Shown piece by piece: positions 40,801 to 55,800 of a DNA stretch of 64,000 nt (position 1 is its first letter; each line of letters begins with the position of its first letter). The DNA is taken from assembly GCF_964355755.1 (NCBI RefSeq), contig NC_092671.1, positions 24,800,070 to 24,864,069 of the forward strand, read 5' to 3'. The translations under genes and the position numbers were made by a program. The stretch is from Antedon mediterranea. Taxonomy: Eukaryota; Echinodermata; Crinoidea; Comatulida; Antedonidae. The notes under the pieces were generated by a model that saw only the letters and a program-made list of their open reading frames with translations, was not told where the DNA came from and did no database searches.

Positions 40801-43800
40801 AAATAATAAAATCGCAGCAACTTCTCTAGATGATCAGCATCACAGACACTAATCAATAGTAATGTCAATTTAATAATAATTTCAATTCTATCAACAACAA
40901 ATGTGATATCGCGATTTTAATGTGAATCTTTGTATAGCCACATGCACTGCTGGTTGTGCCTATAAGCAAAAGAGTATATGGATGTGTTTTATGGAAAAGT
41001 TAATGTAATTTGATTAATTTACACTCAACGAGTTCCTGTACCAAGTTGTATTCAGTACAAATTATCATATTTTTTTTGCAGCTGTGTGGATACTGTAGTT
41101 CTAAATGGAACAGGTGTACACACAATAATGATTATTATTAATGAAATTATTTCAACCTTACCACCTATCAATATATTAAACATTGCTCAAATTTCATGTT
41201 CACAACCATTGATGCTAAACATTAATATTAAAGTGGAACATGTTTATTTATTAATGTCTTCTCAACGCACAAAATGTTATCTCAGGGTTAAAATGTTATA
41301 CTACGTGACAGTGTACACTTTAAATACCAAAACATAATTTTGATTCAGGATTAGAGGAACTGCTACCGTCAGTTTTTCCCAAGGAACTATCATTTTTAGT
41401 ACTTAAAATATAATATATTATATTAATTGATTTAACATAAAAACAAAGCAAAGATCACAATAGCTAGTATTATCTGTAGGCCTAAACAAACATTCTTTTC
41501 AAAAGTTTTTATTTCTAAACTACATCATAGTTATTTTATCATGTTTGTAATATACAAACTTATGATAGATCTATAGGCAAACATTTACATTGCAGACTGA
41601 AATAAATACCAAACATCTATCGATCAATCAATTTTAATGAAATTGTATTTTTTTTAAAAAAAGATTTGTTAAGCATTAGGAAAGTAATACGTGAACCTAA
41701 AAGCTACCAAAGCTAGAAATATTCTGAATCTTTAAGCTGGTTCCCACTTGGACACAACATGGATGTAAAGTGCGTCACAAGTAATTTGCAATGGATCATC
41801 AAAACTGTCACTTGTGATTTATAAACTCACTTGTGTTGTGTGCTATGACATTGCACTGCATCCAAGTCATTATTGTAAAACCCTAAATTCTCAATCACAT
41901 ATTGCCTAGCAGTGAGATACTAGAGGGCTAATATCATTCATAATCAATTATTTGTTTCATTTGTTATTGAATTATTATTACAGACATTTAATGTTGCTTT
42001 TCCAATTTTTAAAAATATATCATGTATTAGTACTGCATCAAATTTGTCAATATTGATTTAATTCTACAAATTAAAAAATGGATACTTATGCCGTTTATTA
42101 GTATACAAATAATGAATGTTTAATGAGTTGGACGGTGAGTATGTTTCACAAGTTGAAAAATTGACGGCTCTATTTTTAATGAGGCAGGGCCGAGTAGAAA
42201 ATAGTGTAGAAGTGTCCATTATGTATATGTATCCATTAACGGAAGGGGTCTAAAAGTAGGTTTAACTTATTGTGGTACCTGTGGCCAGTATATAACAATA
42301 TCTATTAGTGTGTGTATCAGGGTACCTTTTACTATATCTATTATGGTCTGTATCAGGGTACCTTTTACTATATCTATTATGGTGTGTATCAGGGTACCTT
42401 TTACTATATCTATTATGGTGTGTATCAGGGTACCTTTTACTATATCTATTATGGTGTGTATCAGGGTACCTTTTACTATATCTATTATGGTGTGTATCAG
42501 GGTACCTTTTACTATATCTATTATGGTGTGTATCAGGGTACCTTTTACTATATCTATTATGGTGTGTATCATAGTACCTTTTACTATATCTATTATGGTC
42601 TGTATCAGGGTACCTTTTACTATATCTATTATGGTCTGTATCAGGGTACCTTTTACTATATCTATTATGGTGTGTATCAGGGTACCTTTTACTATATCTA
42701 TTATGGTCTGTATCAGGGTACCTTTTACTATATCTATTATGGTCTGTATCAGGGTACCTTTTACTATATCTATTATGGTGTGTATCAGGGTACCTTTTAC
42801 TATATCTATTATGGTGTGTATCAGGGTACCTTTTACTATATCTATTATGGTGTGTATCAGGGTACCTTTTACTATATCTATTATGGTGTGTATCAGGGTA
42901 CCTTTTACTATATCTATTATGGTGTGTATCAGGGTACCTTTTACTATATCTATTATGGTGTGTATCAGGGTACCTTTTACTATATCTATTATGGTGTGTA
43001 TCAGGGTACCTTTTACTATATCTATTATGGTGTGTATCAGGGTACCTTTTACTATATCTATTATGGTCTGTATCAGGGTACCTTTTACTATATCTATTAT
43101 GGTCTGTATCAGGGTACCTTTTACTATATCTATTATGGTGTGTATCAGGGTACCTTTTACTATATCTATTAGGGTCTGTATCAGGGTACCTTTTACTATA
43201 TCTATTATGGTCTGTATCAGGGTACCTTTTACAATATATATTATGGTTTGTATCAGGGTACCTTTTACTATATCTATTAGGGTGTGTATCAGGGTACCTT
43301 TTACTATATCTATTAGGGTGTGTATCAGGGTACCTTTTACTATATCTATTAGGGTCTGTATCAGGGTACCTTTTACTATATCTATTATGGTCTGTATCAG
43401 GGTACCTTTTACTATATCTATTATGGTGTGTATCATAGTACCTTTTACTATATCTATTATGGTGTGTATCAGGGTACCTTTTACTATATCTATTATGGTC
43501 TGTATCAGGGTACCTTTTACTATATCTATTATGGTCTGTATCAGGGTACCTTTTACTATATCTATTATGGTGTGTATCAGGGTACCTTTTACTATATCTA
43601 TTATGGTGTGTATCAGGGTACCTTTTACTATATCTATTATGGTGTGTATCAGGGTACCTTTTACTATATCTATTATGGTGTGTATCAGGGTACCTTTTAC
43701 TATATCTATTATGGTGTGTATCAGGGTACCTTTTACTATATCTATTATGGTGTGTATCAGGGTACCTTTTACTATATCTATTATGGTGTGTATCAGGGTA

Positions 43801-46800
43801 CCTTTTACTATATCTATTATGGTGTGTATCAGGGTACCTTTTACTATATCTATTATGGTGTGTATCAGGGTACCTTTTACTATATCTATTATGGTCTGTA
43901 TCAGGGTACCTTTTACTATATCTATTATGGTCTGTATCAGGGTACCTTTTACTATATCTATTATGGTGTGTATCAGGGTACCTTTTACTATATCTATTAG
44001 GGTCTGTATCAGGGTACCTTTTACTATATCTATTATGGTCTGTATCAGGGTACCTTTTACAATATATATTATGGTTTGTATCAGGGTACCTTTTACTATA
44101 TCTATTAGGGTGTGTATCAGGGTACCTTTTACTATATCTATTAGGGTGTGTATCAGGGTACCTTTTACTATATCTATTAGGGTCTGTATCAGGGTACCTT
44201 TTACTATATCTATTATGGTCTGTATCAGGGTACCTTTTACTATATCTATTATGGTCTGTATCAGGGTACCTTTTACTATATCTATTATGGTGTGTATCAG
44301 GGTACCTTTTACTATATCTATTATGGTGTGTATCAGGGTACCTTTTACTATATCTATTATGGTGTGTATCAGGGTACCTTTTACTATATCTATTAGGGTC
44401 TGTATCAGGGTACCTTTTACTATATCTATTAGGGTCTGTATCAGGGTACCTTTTACTATATCTATTAGGGTCTGTATCAGGGTACCTTTTACTATATCTA
44501 TTAGGGTCTGTATCAGGGTACCTTTTACTATATCTATTATGGTGTGTATCAGGGTACCTTTTACTATATCTATTATGGTCTGTATCAGGGTACCTTTTAC
44601 TATATCTATTATGGTCTGTATCAGGGTACCTTTTACTATATCTATTATGGTCTGTATCAGGGTACCTTTTACTATATCTATTATGGTCTGTATCAGGGTA
44701 CCTTTTACTATATCTATTATGGTGTGTATCAGGGTACCTTTTACTATATCTATTATGGTCTGTATCAGGGTATCTTTTACTATATCTATTATGGTCTGTA
44801 TCAGGGTACCTTTTACTATATCTATTAGGGTCTGTATCAGGGTACCTTTTACTATATCTATTAGGGTCTGTATCATGGTACCTTTTACTATATCTATTAG
44901 GGTGTGTATCAGGGTACCTTTAACTATATCTATTATGGTGTGTATCAGGGTACCTTTTACTATATCTATTAGGGTGTGTATCAGGGTACATTTTACTATA
45001 TCTATTAGGGTCTGTATCAGGGTACCTTTTACTATATCTATTATGGTCTGTATCAGGGTACCTTTTACAATATATATTATGGTTTGTATCAGGGTACCTT
45101 TTACTATATCTATTAGGGTGTGTATCAGGGTACCTTTTACTATATCTATTAGGGTGTGTATCAGGGTACCTTTTACTATATCTATTATGGTCTGTATCAG
45201 GGTACCTTTTACTATATCTATTAGGGTGTGTATCAGGGTACCTTTTACTATATCTATTATGGTCTGTATCAGGGTACCTTTTACTATATCTATTATGGTG
45301 TGTATCAGGGTACCTTTTACTATATCTATTATGGTCTGTATCAGGGTACCTTTTACTATATCTATTAGGGTGTGTATCAGGGTACCTTTTACTATATCTA
45401 TTATGGTCTGTATCAGGGTACCTTTTACTATATCTATTAGGGTGTGTATCAGGGTACCTTTTACTATATCTATTAGGGTGTGTATCAGGGTACCTTTTAC
45501 TATATCTATTATGGTGTGTATCAGGGTACCTTTTACTATATCTATTATGGTGTGTATCAGGGTACCTTTTACTATATCTATTAGGGTCTGTATCAGGGTA
45601 CCTTTTACTATATCTATTATGGTGTGTATCAGGGTACCTTTTACTATATCTATTATGGTGTGTATCAGGGTACCTTTTACTATATCTATTATGGTGTGTA
45701 TCAGGGTACCTTTTACTATATCTATTAGGGTCTGTATCAGGGTACCTTTTACTATATCTATTATGGTGTGTATCAGGGTACCTTTTACTATATCTATTAT
45801 GGTGTGTATCAGGGTACCTTTTACTATATCTATTAGGGTGTGTATCAGGGTACCTTTTACTATATCTATTATGGTGTGTATCAGGGTACCTTTTACTATA
45901 TCTATTATGGTCTGTATCAGGGTACCTTTTACTATATCTATTATGGTCTGTATCAGGGTACCTTTTACTATATCTATTAGGGTCTGTATCAGGGTACCTT
46001 TTACTATATCTATTAGGGTCTGTATCAGGGTACCTTTTACTATATCTATTATGGTCTGTATCAGGGTACCTTTTATTATATCTATTAGGGTCTGTATCAG
46101 GGTACCTTTTACTATATCTATTATGGTGTGTATCAGGGTACCTTTTACTATATCTATTATGGTCTGTATCATGGTACCTTTTACTATATCTATTAGGGTG
46201 TGTATCAGGGTACCTTTTACTATATCTATTAGGGTGTGTATCAGGGTACCTTTTACTATATCTATTAGGGTGTGTATCAGGGTACCTTTTACTATATCTA
46301 TTAGGGTGTGTATCAGGGTACCTTTTACTATATCTATTAGGGTCTGTATCAGGGTACCTTTTACTATATCTATTAGGGTCTGTATCAGGGTACCTTTTAC
46401 TATATCTATTATGGTCTGTATCAGGGTACCTTTTACTATATCTATTATGGTCTGTATCAGGGTACCTTTTACTATATCTATTATGGTCTGTATCAGGGTA
46501 CCTTTTACTATATCTATTATGGTGTGTATCAGGGTACCTTTTACTATATCTATTATGGTGTGTATCAGGGTACCTTTTACTATATCTATTAGGGTCTGTA
46601 TCAGGGTACCTTTTACTATATCTATTATGGTCTGTATCAGGGTACCTTTTACTATATCTATTATGGTCTGTATCAGGGTACCTTTTACTATATCTATTAT
46701 GGTCTGTATCAGGGTACCTTTTACTATATCTATCAGGGTCTGTATCAGGGTACCTTTTACTATATCTATTAGGGTCTGTATCAGGGTACCTTTTACTATA

Positions 46801-49800
46801 TCTATTATGGTGTGTATCAGGGTACCTTTTACTATATCTATTATGGTGTGTATCAGGGTACCTTTTACTATATCTATTATGGTGTGTATCAGGGTACCTT
46901 TTACTATATCTATTATGGTGTGTATCAGGGTACCTTTTACTATATCTATTATGGTCTGTATCAGGGTACCTTTTACTATATCTATTATGGTCTGTATCAG
47001 GGTACCTTTTACTATATCTATTAGGGTGTGTATCAGGGTACCTTTTACTATATCTATTATGGTCTGTATCAGGGTACCTTTTACTATATCTATTAGGGTC
47101 TGTATCAGGGTACCTTTTACTATATCTATTATGGTCTGTATCAGGGTACCTTTTACTATATCTATTATGGTCTGTATCAGGGTACCTTTTACTATATCTA
47201 TTATGGTCTGTATCAGGGTACCTTTTACTATATCTATTATGGTGTGTATCAGGGTACCTTTTACTATATCTATTATGGTGTGTATCAGGGTACCTTTTAC
47301 TATATCTATTATGGTGTGTATCAGGGTACCTTTTACTATATATATTATGGTGTGTATCAGGGTACCTTTTACTATATCTATTATGGTCTGTATCAGGGTA
47401 CCTTTTACTATATCTATTAGGGTCTGTATCAGGGTACCTTTTACTATATCTATTATGGTGTGTATCAGGGTACCTTTTACTATATCTATTATGGTCTGTA
47501 TCAGGGTACCTTTTACTATATCTATTAGGGTCTGTATCAGGGTACCTTTTACTATATCCGAGTTAATTCTAAAAGAGTCAAGGTCTCCTCTATTTATATA
47601 CTGTAATCCCTCCCCAGACAATTAAATTATATAATGACTCACTTAATCTAATCAAAATCATAATTATAAGTACAAATTTATGCCTCTTTATTTGTCATAC
47701 CTGACTAGATAAATCAATATGATTGGTTAAATAGGATAGTGAAACTATTTAAAATTTTAAAAGGCGGAAATTTAATATTGCAGAACATAGTAATGACATG
47801 AAGTGCTACTAAAATGTTAATAAAGTAGCAGGATAGTTTTCCAATTCCCCGGGTTTTCTAATTTCCTGAATATTTCCCATGATAACATGTGCTCAACTGC
47901 ACAAGCTGTTATTATTTCTATCCTTGCTTCTGTTTGACCACGTTTTATTTATAATTTATTAGGCCTAGTCTTGGTTGCGATGCCTTTTTCACATTCTCAC
48001 AGAATTCACTATCTTTATCATTTCTAAATGAATGCCCCCGCTTTATGAATTAATAAACTGAAAGATGAGGGTTTATCGATTTGATCTGTTGGCGCATACA
48101 ATTGAGAACTAGTGCTATTGCTATTTAATTTCTCACCAATCATGCATTAGAGTAATATATATATTTTTTAATTGTGTCCCCCTAAGTTACTACAATTACT
48201 GTTCTTTGTCAAATATCTTTCCAATAGAAATTCCATTGGTGTGAAAAGAGATTTAGAGATAGCAAACTAGCAATTAACCTTCTGTTGATACTCTTTCAAA
48301 TAGAAATATCAACACTGAATTTATTGGAATAAATATCACAGGTATTTATTGTTCAGGAGGGTTTTTAGGAATAAAATAAAAATTAATACTTAGAAATTAT
48401 AAATAATTCAGAATTTCTATCTAATCTTTAACCATTTTTAACCTAACCTGGACTTTTGTATTTTATTCTGGTGAGTCCTCCACTAATTTATATTTTATCA
48501 AGTGTTTGATAACTGATTGACAGTGTATATGTAGATCATGTGTTGTCAGTTGCTGATGCACAAGCTTGATTATTTACAAAGCAGTATTAAGAACAATCTT
48601 TCTTAACCAATCTATGCGTAAAGTTTTAACACAACAAAAGTTCCATATCCAGTATTCTTTTTTTAAACAGTGTACAAGAAATACTAGGTCTATAAAAATG
48701 TTGTATGGTCGTTAATAATTCAGAATTTTATTCTTGATGTAAATACAATTCTTTTATAGTTTGTTTATAAACCTAAAAAAGGTTAAAAATGTGAGTGTCA
48801 CAAGTGACATAAGTTGTATATATAGACTGTATATAGTATTTTCACTTTCCCTTTGTTTTCACTATTTGAACTTTTCTTTTGTTTAGGAAGCTATTGTGTG
48901 AAGCCAGTAGAGCAGAGTATTGTGTTGCAGTCTCTGATTGGTGGAGAAGTATAAGAGTTAAATCAGGGTGTGAGGTGCTGATTGGTGGAGAAGGATAAGG
49001 AGGTTGTGTGTGTGCAATTGAGGGATTTTTTAGGGAGATGAAAAATGATAGGAGAGGGAGATGAAAAATGATAGGAGACAGAGAAGGAGTGCTACATATG
49101 GTAAGCAAGGAAAGGAGAACATTGATATGAGAAACTAAGGCGTTCAGGAAGAGAAAGTAATGGTGTTATGGTGATGTAGAGGTGAAGCAAAAAGGAAATA
49201 AACTGATATACACAAAAGTAAAAGAAATAGTGAGTTGGAAGTAATACTATAAGGCTTTAATTGTTGAGATTATGGGAGATCAAAATGTAATTGTATGGAA
49301 ATTGAATAAAGGAATAATACAAATAGCAGAGTAGTTGCTTCACTTGAATTATCGAGACCTTTGTTTAAATCATTGGAGAGTAATTGTATGCGGGAATGGG
49401 AGTAACAGCAGAATGGGAGCAAAGGCATGAGTGTTAATTTATTTATATGCCAGTATCGGAGACGGAAGAGGACAAAAAGTACTTGTTTAATTATATATTC
49501 TGGGGTATTACTGTAAATGCGCTTGTAGGGGGATTTCTGGGAGTTTGTTGAAACTTTGTCTGGAAGGATTGGGAAGTTGGGAGAGTTATAGAAATTGTGT
49601 TGGAAAGAGGGATACTGTCAGGGATTGATTATTGCTTGAGAATTAGGTTGGGGGTTGTTTTTTGTGGGGAATTTTTTTGGTTGGGATTTAGGAAGAAAAG
49701 AATTGTTTTGCCAAGCGTTTATTATTAAATTTACTTTTACATATTATTGAGAGTTGTACAGTTGTGGCAATTTCACGTCGTTCACTGGTGGTTAAAATAA

Positions 49801-52800
49801 TTTACATGTCCGAAAGAGCCGTAGTTGTGGCTGTGTGACAGTGAGCCCTTATTAATACTTTCTTATCCCCTGCCGTACTTACATACAGTACAACCACATA
49901 TGGCACAGACAATCTACATCAAAGCATTTTATGACAATCAATGATTATGCAATCTGGGCCACAGGAAACTATAATTATATACAAACTTCCAAAACCTGTA
50001 TAATTTGGAAACTGCCCGGCATATATACTTTCCATTTCAATTGCAAATATGTTTATTGATATTATTACATCCCGGGGGACAAAAAATATGAGTCAGCAGA
50101 TGATCGTCAATTGGCAGTTAACTCAATTAATTGGGATTAATTCAAATCTTCTGATTTCCATCCCCCTAATCCACAATTATAGATCTAGATGTCCAGTCAC
50201 ATTTAGTTTTAATTATGACGTGAAGAAAAATCAATTGGATATAGTAAAAACTGATACAGATCTCATATTTCCCTTTGGCAATTATTTGTTAGTTCAATTT
50301 AAGTACAGATTTTGGTGTACCAACGACAAAATTTGATTTAATATGACTCAAGCTCCGTTTGTTTGCCTCACGATCTAAAGCTTCCATTATTGGTATCTCA
50401 AACTTGGCTTGATAAAACAGTATCGGACTCAGAAGTGAACATTGAAGGCTATGTTATTCAACATAAAGACTGATCCAGGCATGGGGCATTTTTATAAGAG
50501 ATGATCCTCCAGGTAATTTTGAGCTTGTGATGGTTTTTACCTCTTGTTGCCAAAATCTAAACCTATCACAGTCGGTTGTTTTTACCGACCGGCCAACAAT
50601 AGTAAATTCCTTGAAAAATTTGAACCTGTCTTGTCCACTTTAAGGTCAGACTGTGAATCCTACCTTCTTGGGGATACCAACACTGTCTAACTCAAATTAT
50701 TACTTCTATTACACGAATTGGTAAAACTTCCTCATCATCTTGAGATCATATTCTGTGTAACTCAACCGATAGAGTGAACTACACTTAATACAGGCATGAG
50801 TGATCATCTTGCTATATATTGTACTGAAGTCCCTAGATTTAAGTCCAATGCCCACAATACAATTTAAATTTGATCTACCCAACGTTATAGGTAATAAACT
50901 GTCTTAACAGAATTATCTGGGCTGATATTGTCAACAGCACTAATGTAAATCATGCATGGGAAGAACTTAAACGTTTATTTCTGAAAGTTATTGATGAAAT
51001 TGCTTCCATTAAAGAAATCCGATTAAATGTCGCATAGAACCTTGGATGAGTGACGAGATTTATTCATCAACGAGATAAATACTTATACTTATTTTAGAAA
51101 GAATAATAGCCAAGATGATATTTATAAAAAATACACTAAATTGAAGAAACAAAATCCAAAAAGATTTACAAAAGGCCAAAGCAAACTATTTAGAAAAAAA
51201 TGTAAAGAACGTAAAAGTGACTCTAAAAAACTCTGGAAGCACCTGAAAAACTTGGCTCTGAACAAACCAAAAGGTCTTCAACCAAAATAGTTCTCGAATC
51301 TAGTGGCATTCTTTACCACGACCCTTATAAATTAGCCAATCTAATGAATTCGTTTTTCGCTAGTGAATAAGCTTCCAGGGTAAAGGTCTTTTTAGTATGT
51401 CCTTCTATATTTTTAAATCATTCTACCAAAATATAAAAGTGAAGCCTAATAGTTTCACTCTTGACGAAGATGATATTTGTTTAAGGCTTGAGAAAATTAA
51501 TTCTAATAAAAGTACTGGACTGGATTCCATTCCACCTAAATTTTTAAAGAATGGCTCATCAATTCTGAAGATTCCCTTAACCAGTGTGATAAAATTGTCT
51601 ATACAATCTGGAGTTTTCCCAGACGATTTTAAACATGCCAAAGTTAAGCCTCTTTACAAGAAAAATTGTAGAAATGAGGTCAGGAATTACCGTTCTATTA
51701 GCATTCTTTCATGTGTTTCGAAAATCATTGAATCGGTTGTAAATGAACAACTCCACTCGTATTATTCCACCGACACTAGTCTTATTAACCTGCAAGATGA
51801 ATTGAAAACTGAGGCGAGGAAAGGAAACCTTGCAGGTATGGTCCTTATTGATGTTCAGAAGGCATTTGATACCATTAATCATAATATTTTTTGATAATAA
51901 ACTGATGGAAATGAGATTTGATAAAAACTCCCTCAAATAGTTTAAATAATATTTTAGTAATCAAAACCAGGTTGTTGAAACTAATGGTGTAAAATCTATT
52001 CCTCTTGGTATCAAATGTGGTGTTCGAAAAGGCAGCATCATTGGTCCAACTTTATTTTTGTGCTACATAAAGGATTTACCTTCCAGTGTAACATGTAAAG
52101 TTCTCATGTATACTGATGATACAGCTCTGATCGTTTATGGGAAAGACACCAAGAGTACCTCAGATTCGCTTACCTGAAATCTTGAAAGCTGTAATTAATG
52201 GTTTATCGATAAATTATCTATTCACCCTGCAAAAACTGAATCCATACTCTTTGGATCCCACAAGCGAAAGCCAAATATAATGAATTTAAAGTATTGCTTG
52301 ACAACAAAGACGTTGTATATAGATCTTATGTTAAATATCTTGTTTGATAATAATTTTAACGGTACCATGGCCTATTCTGTTATTATAAAAACAAATGGTC
52401 ACCCTAAATTTCTTTACCGTAATATTAAATTACTTGATCAAAAAACCAGAAAATTATTATCTAATCTAAAATCTTATCGAAAGTCACCAAGACTATGCCT
52501 TCACCTCTTAGTTCTCTGTACTCAATCTAGACCTAAAGAAGAAACTCCAAAACAAGACTGTACGTTTCATTCTTAATCGGTCCCTGTGAGCATATTAGTA
52601 AAATTGAACTAGACAAGGTTAGATATTTTTTAGTAATATAATAATATTTAAAAATATTGAAAGCAGTTAAAATGTTTAAAAAAATATTGAAAGCAGTGTA
52701 CAATTATTACAACTATCTCATGTCCATAAGATTTTTCATAATAACTCTGTACCCTATATGGCCACCCACTTTGAAAGAATTAACAGTTACCACACCTACC

Positions 52801-55800
52801 ACATAAGAAATAGTCAGTTAAAGTTTAGGATACCTTCTGCAATTGGAAATGTAATACCACTTTTTATTATCGTGGAATAAAAGCTTGGAACAATTTACCT
52901 AATGTTAAAAAGCACTTATCGCGTCTTATGCCATTATAACAAATTAATACTATATTCTAGATTCATGCTATATCATCCAATTGCTATTGTCTCATATTTT
53001 AAAATGTTTAAATTGTATATCTTCTGCCGTATTTTATTTACCTCCACCATATTTTATTTACCCCCGCCAAGGAGGTATATGTACTGTAATCGATCGCATG
53101 TGTTTGTTTGTTTGTTTGTTAGCAGGATTACTCAAAAAGTAATTTCAAGATCTTTCTAAAAATGAAAATACAGATAGATACGAGGACCACTCCATTAAAT
53201 TTTGGAGGCTATCCGGACCACGGTCCTAATTCTCGACCACTTTTTAGAATTATTTTCAGACCTGCTAGTGTTAAAAGATAGGACAGAATTTTCAAAAGCC
53301 GGTGAGCAGTCTTATATAAAAAGTAAACTAAAATTGCATTTTCTCGAGAACTACTTCTCCACAAAACTTCATTTTTGTTCAAGAGGCAAGTATTATAATT
53401 TGTGGTTTGTAATTTTAAAACATAATTAGATTTAATGTACACGTTTTTTGATGCGAGTAGTTTAAAAAACCTACACCTTTGTTTTTCGGGTTGCTGTTCT
53501 ATTGTTAGTCAGCTGAAGCTATTGTTAGTTGAAAGGCTGGTTATATAACCATTACACCAAACTCGCATACACATGCTTGTATTGAAATTAGCCTAAATCA
53601 CACAATTTTTCCAGAGACTAAACATGTAGAAGAATTTTACTCTGGGAGTGGCTTTCTAGTTGTTATGTGTGTTTGTTTGTATGTTTAAGCTCTTTGTTGT
53701 GATTGTCTATGTCGTTTTTAAAAGGACCCCATTGGAATTAAGTTGATTTTTTCTTCGACTTTATGGGCTATCCTTGGTTTTTTATTTAATGTATTTGCTT
53801 GTAAGTTATTTGTATTCCTATTGTCTTATAATCTTATGTTGAAACCGAATAAAATCAAATCAAAAACTAAACATTTACCAAAACCTTTACAATCTTATGA
53901 ATTGAAATAGTTTGCCAAATGAAGTCGTCATTTCCGAAACCACCAACACATTAAAAAACCGACTAGATTCGTTGTAGAAATGGGGTTAAAAAAGCACACA
54001 CCGCCTAAACTTAACCATCAAAACTAAACTAAACAACGTATTATATGAGAGGGATGCTCTCCCGGTGGAATAATATCCTGAGTCAGATGAGAGTGTGTCA
54101 TATTGTACTCAAGACCTTGACCTTTCAAGGTCCTTCTTGAGGATACCAGCTTAGGAAATACATCTGAACTTGCTTGTGTCATGGAGGACCGCAAAACTTG
54201 GAAATCTAGCTATGATGATGTCTGATTGATGAAGATGGTCGACTGCGATCGATATATGATGATATGATATTGTACTCAGTCACCAGAGATTCCAAAATAA
54301 AAGATTGAATTAAAATAATCATCATTAAAAGTTGAGTATGTTAAAAATTAAAATCCAATTCAACCTCAATGTAGAGAAGTTTTCAAGAAGATAACAAAGA
54401 TTTTTTTTTTCTTATAACAAACAAAACCATTCTTAACACTAAATGAAATTTTTCCAAGTTTTCTCTAACTTTCAAAGTAAATATAATGGTGAATTACTTG
54501 AACTGACACTTTTTAAAAGCTGAAACAAAAGGATGTAAATTCACAAAGAAACACGATTTTTAAAGATGTCTGTCCCCCAAATTAATTAGTCAGATGTTTG
54601 CCCTATTCTGATTTTACTTTATACAAGTAAATTTGAGAACAAAAATCAAAATTAATTCTGGATCTAGAACCCTTAGAACTTACCATGATCATAATTAGCT
54701 CCTTAATGCAAAGCAACTTTGGAGTGGATATTAAAATATCATTCAATTATCAATGTTCTATTAATGATTTTTAGAAGATATGTTATTTTTTTGTATGTTA
54801 TTTTGATTAATAAATGGATATATGTTAAAATATATAAAACGTAACATCAAATGCAATACCGTAAAATGAGGTATCCATTGCCGGATGTACCTTATGTTCA
54901 CATTTGATATTAATACTTTGTTAGTCTACAAATTTGTTAATAATCCATCTTGTTTAATATAAGACTGAATCACTCATAATTAGCAACTGTACCTGGAAAA
55001 ATCAATGACGATGATATTGTATACAAAAATTACCATGAAAAAATTGACATCAAACTCCTGAAGTTACATGTGAGTGGGAACAGTTTCTAAATCAACAAAT
55101 TACACTATTTATTATTCCTTTTTCCTGTCTGTCTACACTATATTTAGAATATCGATAACAATGTCAAGTGTTAAGTTTCGATTTCCATTGCATTATAAGA
55201 ATTTTGTTTTTACTATATTGTGGGAAATTTTGAGCAATAAGGGAGAAACGACAGTAATGTATATATTTCTTGGCAAGCACTGCATGCTGAACATAGTATG
55301 TTAACAGTAAATAATCTAAAAACAAACAACATTGCAACTGTGTACTTAAACTGACTTTCAAACACATCCAGCAGTGAAAGATTTGACAATTACATGATGG
55401 AGAAACTTTACTATACTATAAAGTCATTTAGCCTCATTTAAGGCTTAGTAGAGGAGTAGTAACATTTGTGAGTTACAACCCTGACACTCGACCTTGGGAT
55501 TGAAAGGCAAGCATGTTAGGGTTTATTCAGATCTATGGAGTTATGCTTTTGCATAGGCAAAAAAGGTGATATTATAATTAATATATTATAATAATACAAT
55601 AGCAGCAAAGTGTTCAGACTCGCTTAACGCTTTCGTTAGAAACTGAAGTATCACAGATTCATGGCGAACATGCAAGAGTGAAGTTGATGGGTTGGAGGTC
55701 AAAATTCTTAATGCATGAATTTCGTATCGTAAGCATTGCTCTTGTACCTTACGCTGTCATAGGTGGCTTCCACTAATCTTTTCCTGGTTCAGACCTATGG

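Noticed and set aside
36690-41337. Several frames of 60-95 codons in the large intron
   Set aside because: They overlap transposon pieces or AT-rich sequence, lack motifs, and show the Ile/Phe/Leu/Lys/Tyr bias expected from AT-rich noise.
42267-47625. Open frames of about 1,780 codons on both strands across the 36-bp array, which look like giant repeat proteins
   Set aside because: The unit length is divisible by three and units are nearly identical, so any stop-free frame of one unit stays open in all. Several frames are open at once and the array sits in an intron.
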